A DNA stretch of 64,000 bases from contig KN832889.1 of assembly GCA_000827325.1 (NCBI GenBank), positions 372,001 to 436,000 of the forward strand. Reading direction: 5' to 3'. The DNA is from Oidiodendron maius Zn (lineage: Eukaryota; Ascomycota; Leotiomycetes; Myxotrichaceae). This document shows positions 57,421-64,000 of this stretch, in pieces. Each line of letters begins with the position of its first letter. Position 1 is the stretch's first letter. The notes under the pieces were generated by a model that was not told the DNA's origin, did not search any database, and saw only the letters and a list, made by a program, of their open reading frames with translations. Made by a program: the position numbers and the translations under genes.

Positions 57421-59534
57421 GTCTAGGCTATGTGCTCTGCCCACTCCCTAGCAGATTGGCGACATCTGCATCCGGCAGATCTCATACAGTACAGGTTGCA
57501 GTGTAAGCCGCCATTTATGCACAGCTTAAGCTCTCCTGACAGCAGCATGCAGCCTACCTCTCGGCACATTTCTATCCCCTAAACCAGCTGCATCTACGTG
57601 TCCAGGCACTGTGGCTGCCAATAGGGCCGTTTCTCGTCCACACCTTCACGATTTTCGCACGGACTAAGCCTCCCGCTACGGCTTGTAAGCCCTGCATACC
57701 AACCTACTGCGTCGTCAGCTGGCATATTTTCAATTGGCCAGGTGCAACGCAAAAAGCAATTCTAAGGCAAACCCCCTTTAGATTAGGTAAAGAGTTTAAA
57801 TTTATTGTATATCATGCTTGTTTTTAAGGTTAACTTATTTTCCTATATAGCTTTTACTGTATATTTACTGAGCGTGTTAAATGAAGTCAATTTATTAGAA
57901 ATTGCAAAAAGAGCTAAAACATTAATAAAAACTATATATTCCTGACTGCAGGGCAGTTTTATTGAGCAAGATACAGCAAATCTCTCTAGTTAGTGCATTA
58001 AGAGTCCTGAACTCAACTTTCTCGTGCACAGTACCTACATTCCACGATTTCTTGTGTCTGGTTATAGATTTGTAGTAGTACTAGTCCCTCTGCTAAAAAC
58101 AAGACTATCAGTTGAATGCTTCTTTTGTTCTTATATTAGTGATTTGTGGTCATGATTGTCGAGATGTAGTCCTAATATGCAGGCTGAAGAGCAGCCCGGC
58201 TGTCCCAGCTTGCCGTATTGTCATTATCCTTTGCGCTGCAGCTCACTGCCAATACAAGATTTCCCAGGCTGTGTATACAAATGCCGGGCAACTATCACAG
58301 CGCTAATACTCTTCCTGCTCACAAGCACCTAGCCTAAGTCTGTGGTTTGCAATGAGATATTTCGATAGAACATTTGCAATACATTTTAATGATATCTACC
58401 AACACTATATTATCGCCTGACAGCTTCTCTACTCTAACTGCCTAAAAATGACGTGAAGTCATGGTGAAGTTACTGGACCATAAGTACGCTCAACATCCCT
58501 GACAACTTTCCCCTGTCTGACTAAAACCGTGGTCAAGATTACTTGAAGCCATTGAAAGATATGTACCAGTGGAAGGTTATTTAAAGTGTAATAAGCTGAA
58601 ATATATTGATACGGAGCCATCGATAGCATAAAAATGAAGCTCCGTAGTTAGACAATTATCCTAGTGGATGCAATAGCATGGTATGGGCCTGAGAATATTA
58701 CTGGGCATAAAACCATTTAGAAACAATTAAAAACATCACGACAAACTTTATTTTTGTGGGGTCTCTCATGAACCAAGGACGGGATTCTTGTCTAAGCCTT
58801 CAGAAGAGTTTTGTGGTCATCAACCCGAATACATCCCGGGGAATCCTAGGTAAACAACAACCAGTGTTTCCTCAACTCAGATATCTGACGTGCGTATAGT
58901 TCTACCTCTCTTCTAATTTGGGAGACTAACAACAGTACGGTAGCATCGTAATTTTTATACCCAGTCCCGTGGGACTTGATTCCGGCTAACATCTATTTCA
59001 CAGTTCACGGACATCACCAACTTCACAATCCAAGAACTTGTGGCACTCAGGAAGTCCAAAATACTAGCTAATCTGCCGCTGGCCTTCAATACTTGAAAGT
59101 AAAATAATCACTGCCTCTCGCCTTCCATCCTAGCGACGGGTTTCCCTAGCTAGATAAGTCGTAATGTGATGCTATGTGGTCCAATTCTCCTCGCTTTTCA
59201 ACCGACTGTAGAGGCAGACAATGGCCTAGAGAACCTGGCTGTGCCAATGAATCAATCATATGAATAAATCTTGGATCTCACATCGATATGACGACACAAT
59301 GACGCATGGATTTAATGCAACGCTGAAGATGTTGATGGATAGCCGATCTGAATTTCAAATGCTCCAGAAACCGAACGGGTCGGGCTGCTTGACTTTACTA
59401 CCTGCACATATGTTCAAGGAGAAGTCACTCGGGACCAAAATAAGTATATCGGATCACGGCTACATCCCTAGCGGCCATCTACTCTGAAATGGAGTCTGGT
59501 AGAGTGAAGGTCGAAGAGTGACTCTCTGCGGATC
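57421..59534. other. Intergenic, 2.1 kb, mostly AT-rich
   Basis: 57.75-58.7 kb is AT-rich and stop-dense. A short repeat shared with 20.8 kb lies at 58.50 kb. No gene seen. Confidence 0.45.
58499..58560. repeat. Short diverged dispersed repeat, copy 2
   Basis: CTGACAACTTTCCCCTGTC here matches CTGACAACTTCCCCTGTC at 20801 with one extra base; the flank is weaker. Confidence 0.35.
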
Positions 59535-59825
59535 CGTTTGCGATTCTTGAGAGCGGGCGCGTAGTGTGCGCTATACATACGGTGGTCCAACTTTTTTCAC
59601 GGGGTGTTAAGGTGAGTGGAATTTTCCCTATGGTTCTTTGCGTTACTGACACCTCACTTTGAAGTGCCGGGATTCAGCAAGCCGTTCTTCACTGCTGGCT
59701 AGACACCTGTGGCTTCGCAAATCGGGTAGAATACCTTGGCATAGGCGTCTACGGCAGTCGCAAAGCAGCGCCGCGTGGTAATCGAGCGGACTGGCTGGCT
59801 GGGGAAATCACAGCACGTCGTTGAT
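59535..59825 (+). pseudogene. Remnant of a UDP-glycosyltransferase
   Basis: ILESGRVVCAIH and a broken His-Gly-Gly region are followed, in a second frame, by QQAVLHCWLDTCGFANRVEY and LGIGVYGSRKAAP. These match the C-terminal donor-sugar binding part of fungal UGT-type glycosyltransferases, where the usual text is a 'HHGG' followed by 'QVVLPCWLDTYDFANRVEYLGIGVYGS'. Nothing of the N-terminal half is evident. It is a truncated relic. Confidence 0.65.
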
Positions 59826-59999
59826 CATATGCCAGGTGTGAGCCGACTCTTGCCCGTACTCATAATAAGCGTTAGTAGTAGCACTAGTAAGTTTGGTTCA
59901 TTGACTCGGCCGCCATACTCGGTATCAGTTGGGAGAGTATAGGTTACCCCTTGCCCATTGAAGATGGTTACTCCAAGATCCGCCCCGAATCGCGTTAGG
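59808..59999 (-). pseudogene. Remnant of an unrecognised gene
   Basis: On the minus strand LTRFGADLGVTIFNG, VTYTLPTDTEYGGRVNEPN and, in a shifted frame, AYYEYGQESAHTWHMINDVL before a stop look like coding sequence. An intron between the two parts (a TACTAAC-like word is present) is also possible. Family not recognised. It slightly overlaps the glycosyltransferase remnant. Confidence 0.35.
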
Positions 60000-60438
60000 G
60001 TGCTTTAGCCCAGGAAAACAAGCACGGGGCTACTCCAAAGGCAATTTATCTCCTGCAATAATCTAAAACCCCTCTGAAATTCACCCTCGATGCCAATGCT
60101 CTACATCGCAGAAACAGGCAAGAGACTCCCCTTAAAAGCGGGGTTATTTCGATAAGATTGAGAAGGTCCAATCAGAAACGTTATCGCGAGTCGAATGTGC
60201 GCAGAATATATTGTCACTAACTGTATTTGTCCTGCTAATTACAGACATGTGAGGCCAGACAGCCTCGGTTTATGCCGTGGGGTTGCAGTTGCTGTGCCCT
60301 ACTACACATTTGGCCGCCTTCAAATCGAACATCCTAAAACAAAGTACCCTTAGAGTTAGAATACCAATGATTTCGCGATAAATATTAAATCCTCAAGGCG
60401 ATTCCATTTCCCGAAAATATCAATCCCAAAGAGTCGAT
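60000..60438. promoter_or_regulatory. Upstream region of the acyltransferase
   Basis: No gene seen; holds the promoter of the downstream gene. Confidence 0.4.
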
Positions 60439-61946
60439 ATGGGCATACCTTCCGAGAGCTTGGAAGAGGATGTTTACCCCTTGCACGCGTTAGACGACAT
60501 CAAATCGAACCGCATTTTCTTGTCTTGGATAATGCGATTCAACGATGTTCTCGATGCGAAAATACTACACGATGCTCTTTCGAGGCTGCTCGAGATCGGA
60601 GATTGGAGGAAGCTCGGCGGCCGGCTACAGTTCAAGGTATGGACGACAAGAGCGCCCCGCCTAGTGACGGGACGGCTAACAGAACGTAGAAAGATGGGAG
60701 GCTAGAGATACATGTCCCGAGACCGTTCACGGCTGAACGACCTGCTGTGGCATTTTCTCACAATGCTCTCATTGATATGAGTGTCGAGGAGCATCCAGTT
60801 GCGCGTCGTTTCCCTAAGCCAACTGATGGCTTGTCCATTCAGCCAATTTCTGCCGACTTTCGGCTCTTCGCTGTGCGACCTGATTTTCCGGAGACAATTA
60901 AAGATAGCATCCATCAAGATACTCCTCAGCTATCGCTACATATCACATCGTTCAATGATGCGACGCTTGTTGGACTCACGTGGCCTCACACCTTGATGGA
61001 CGCCATGGGCCAGGAAGCCTTGTTACGTGGTTGGTCGCTCGTGCTGGCTGGTCGCGAAGAAGAGGTTCCGCCGCTTCTTGGCGCGCGAAAAGATATCTTA
61101 TTGGAGGCGGAAAACCAAAGTGATAAAAGGGAACAGGAAGAGTTTGTACTCGAATCAAAGCGTCTCGGAGCCATGGGCGTGACCAAGCTCGTATCCCGAT
61201 TCATATGGGATAAAGCCCGGAACCCTCTCCCAGATCTGCGGATGATTTATGTTCCCAAAGAAGCCTTCACCCGCTTGCAAAACCAAGCTCATAAGGAAGC
61301 CAGCGAGAATATTCGGGGCCATCCCCAGAAGTGCTTCATCAGTGAAGGTGACGTACTAACAGCGTGGGTTACTCGAGTGGTAGCATTGTCCGAGCCGAAA
61401 CCACGACCGGTAACTGTCGCCAGTTTCTTCAACGCCCGATTTCGGGTTCCGCTGCTAAAATCGGGAGGCGTATACGTCCAGAACATGACACTGGTAACAT
61501 ATACATTCTTGTCATCTCAACTTGCCAGGGGATCTGTGGGGTCGATTGCTTTGGCTCATCGACATCATCTCGTGGAGCAGATTACCGAGCAGCAAACGCT
61601 AAGCTTCTTACGTGCGGTGCGCAAGGACACCGCGGCTGGTAGAAGCCCAAAACTTTTCTTCGGAGAGGCAGATTCTTTGCCAATAATGTTCAATAACTTG
61701 ACCAAGGTCGAGCTTATAAAGGCCGCTGACTTTGGCCCGGCCGTTTTAAGTCAAGGAGAGAAGACAGAGTCCAGGACTAACCCATCCGGTACTATGGTGG
61801 CCTACTATAACCAGGCAGTTAATCAGCCCCTGGCGGCAAATGCTTTCTATATGTTCGGGAAGGACTACAGTGAGAACTATTGGCTCATGGGGAACCTGCT
61901 ACCACGTACATGGACGAAGATTGAAGAAGAGTTAAGGAATATGTGA
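60439..61946 (+). CDS. BAHD-like acyltransferase (PF02458 type)
   Basis: Exons 60439..60636 and 60690..61946 (53-base intron, phase 0) give 484 aa. The N-terminus VYPLHALDDIKSNRIFLSWI is typical of fungal members of the transferase family. The catalytic HxxxD is present as HTLMD in GLTWPHTLMDAMGQ, preceded by a beta strand. The second signature (DFGWG) of plant BAHD enzymes is not visible; a NNLTKVEL/YNQAVNQ region takes its place, as in many fungal relatives. It would transfer an acyl group from acyl-CoA to a hydroxyl or amine. It stands alone on the right of the decayed genes; a link to the P450/ADH block is possible but unproven. Confidence 0.82.
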
Positions 61947-62598
61947 GAGGTATTTCAGAGAGTCGTGTTAGAAGTTGTGCATTAGGGCTGTACTATCACT
62001 TGAAATGATGGTAATTCCATGGAAAGTATCCCCGTAGAACACACACAGTCCCTGTAGAGTCGCATAAGATTTCGGCAAGTTCTTGGAAGGACCGATGGTC
62101 GTGGACACAGGTTTTGGCATGATGAGGCCAGAGTCAAATAGGATTCTTCCGACTTATAGTGTAATATGTAGCGCCTTAGATTTTTATAGGAAAATCTACT
62201 TTAGGTATCAACCCGTTCGATGGAATCAGTGTTCTCATCCGATACTTCTTTGCAGCATATTTGAGACTAGAATTCTTCGCTCCACGCGTTGATATGGCTG
62301 TGGAGTTTCGTCACGTCTCAAGCTCCACCAGTAGGAGTAAAAGTTGTCCAGTAAATAGGATCTGCTGCGCATATTTGGCCTACCTATTTCTTTATGCCAC
62401 TATGTTTCATAGCCGAGTCACTAATTTTCATTGCCCTTATTTCGTAGTTCTCTATATCCTAACAAAGGCAAACCGATATCAGTGGTGTGATTTCAATTTG
62501 TCTTTCGTGGACCAAGAGTCACTACTCCCAAGTAAAACCTTTGGTGTCGATTTAATAATTCTCTCGATCCGTCGCTCTTTCTAGACAGCTACCATTAT
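61947..62598. other. Convergent intergenic region
   Basis: Only motif-free frames; holds two 3' ends. Confidence 0.5.
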
Positions 62599-64000
62599 CT
62601 ACGAAGTCCCTAGGTCCACTGTCGGCAAATCTACTACATGCAACTTTGTACTCCCATATGGCCTCAATTCCACCTCTTCCACAGCACCGACACACTGTCG
62701 GGCGCCCCGCAATGGCACCCGCCCCGGCACACTATCAAGGTATAACGGCCAGTCGATCAGGCAGGCCTTGACAGTCACGTAGTTCGGTGGCGCACCTAGT
62801 GCCCAGATAGGATCCGGCAGTACTTTCCCGGGCGCTGCAGACCCGTCGTAGTGATAGACAAGAGTTGCCGGGTCGATAGCATAGTTCCACGGCGCGGTAG
62901 GGAGCAGCGTCCAGTCGCGAGATGCCGGCGGAGCATAGCCGGCTGGCAGAAGCTCCTGGGTCACGTAATCATGCGGTGCAGTACTGCTGCTCGTGAAGGG
63001 GATGGCGAGACCGTAGAGGAGCGCACCGTAATAGACAGCCACGGTGGCGTTGGGACGGGGTTCTAGGCGAAGGGAAGTACTGATGCTGTAGCGAAGCATA
63101 GTAGTCCCTGAGGATATGGAGAGGGTGTGCATACCCGTATCGACGTCTGGAGAAACAGAGACGGTGTTGTTGTGGCCATCAGGACCAGTGAGGGTGGCGA
63201 TGGTGCTTTTTGTTGCATCGGCCCATGTGGGGACGCGCACGGCGAAGTAGAAGGGTTCTGTTGCAGTAACATTGTAAACGAGGTCAAGGTCGAAGGGGTA
63301 GTTCGTTGTTGCAATGATATTGACGGCGGCACCACTCGAGAGCCTCGTCGTCACATTCGCAGGGCCGAGGAGGGCGTGGGCGAGGCCTGACACCCCAAAT
63401 TGGACGAAAGAGGCGGACAGAAATTTGGGATATCCTTGCGGGTGGTTAACTGTGCAACACGGATAGTTACCTTCGAGGGTAAACATCTGGCCCACGGTGT
63501 TCACGTCTGAGAAAGGCGTTTCCGTCAGGTTCTTGGACCATGGCTGATTTGGCTCTGCCATATACTGCCGAGCCCACCAATCTGGAGTGAGCGCTCCCGG
63601 AAGGGCATTGAACGCAGCCAGCTCAGCGCGGTCAGCGTACCAGTTCTCGCCCAATGCCTGGTAGAGGTAGCTGAGCGAGTACATGACCTCGACAGCCGTA
63701 CAGGTCTCGGATCTATCCTTGATTAGTGTCTCGGTCCAGCAAAGTGTCAGAGAGTCAGGGCACACCCCATGTATCCCATCTGCCCATTTATATACTCGTC
63801 TGCAAGGATAGACCCAGATGCCGAGCCATGATAGAAGAATGTCCAGTTTACGCCCTGGTGCGTGAGCTCGATAAGAGAATCATTGTGCAAGAACCTCCGA
63901 TAGACTGCTGTGGCCTTCAATCCCTCACCTTCGTTGACGCCATGAAAGTATTCCCATGGCAGACTATTATAGAAAGTTTGGTTTAATTCGTCAAGTTCCC
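62599..64000 (-). CDS. GH127-type glycoside hydrolase (beta-L-arabinofuranosidase-like), 5' end outside window
   Basis: Exons 62599..63712 and 63766 to at least 64000 (53-base intron); the start lies beyond the window. The DUF1680/GH127 signature is clear: [14 protein letters not shown] and [20 protein letters not shown], then after the splice [18 protein letters not shown] with the predicted catalytic Glu, and [16 protein letters not shown] with the cysteine pair that in bacterial HypBA1 supplies the nucleophile and zinc ligand. The rest is beta-sandwich ([26 protein letters not shown]). Many N-glycosylation sites suggest secretion. It would remove L-arabinofuranose from plant cell-wall glycans or glycoproteins. 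The visible part is about 450 residues. Confidence 0.88.

Noticed and set aside
1-64000. CRISPR arrays, bacterial operons, tRNA and rRNA genes, LTR pairs
   Set aside because: None of the expected patterns was found; the window is eukaryotic and the only regular repeats are the WD40 units, the TTAAG microsatellite and small diverged duplications.

Overview
The window is nuclear DNA of a filamentous ascomycete (Pezizomycotina). The genes are split by many short introns of 45-90 bases with GT..AG ends. Several gene families are typical of these fungi: Zn2Cys6 regulators, sedolisins, a Pyr4-type cyclase, CFEM-like GPI proteins, TRI12-like transporters and fungal CorA-like proteins. I found no rRNA, tRNA, CRISPR array or intact transposon. 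One run of 519 N lies inside a WD40 repeat gene. Exon joins were worked out by hand from splice signals, frame and family motifs; start codons are the least certain part.

Left part (1-23 kb): a small orphan ORF, a two-module F-box-like protein, a Pyr4-family membrane terpene cyclase, a bacterial-looking P-loop kinase, an arylsulfotransferase-family protein facing a 12-exon sedolisin protease, an LRR-like protein, a homocysteine S-methyltransferase, a CorA-like membrane protein and a secreted protein of unknown function. AT-rich, gene-free tracts lie at about 6.4-7.9 kb and 14.8-16.5 kb.

Middle (23-35 kb): a DHA2-type MFS transporter followed on the same strand by a SUR2-like fatty acid hydroxylase, a GPI-anchored eight-cysteine CFEM-like protein, and a serine/threonine kinase fused to near-identical WD40 repeats, which resembles fungal non-self-recognition receptors.

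Right-centre (35.7-54.1 kb): this is the most coherent block. It holds an FATP-type acyl-CoA synthetase ending in AKL (PTS1), a divergently transcribed 3-ketoacyl-CoA thiolase with a perfect N-terminal PTS2, a C2H2 plus Zn2Cys6 hybrid regulator, an aldehyde dehydrogenase, a cytochrome P450, a zinc alcohol dehydrogenase and a TRI12-like MFS transporter. Read as chemistry this is hydroxylation, alcohol to aldehyde, aldehyde to acid, CoA activation and peroxisomal thiolysis. I infer a catabolic (omega-oxidation into beta-oxidation) cluster with its own regulator and transporter. A shared CGG-N5-CCG element lies upstream of the regulator and between the alcohol dehydrogenase and the transporter, with a near copy between the acyl-CoA synthetase and the thiolase.

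Right end (54-64 kb): a decayed aspartic protease gene, an LtrA-family membrane protein, several gene remnants (one a UDP-glycosyltransferase), a BAHD-like acyltransferase, and the 3' part of a GH127-type glycoside hydrolase that runs off the window.
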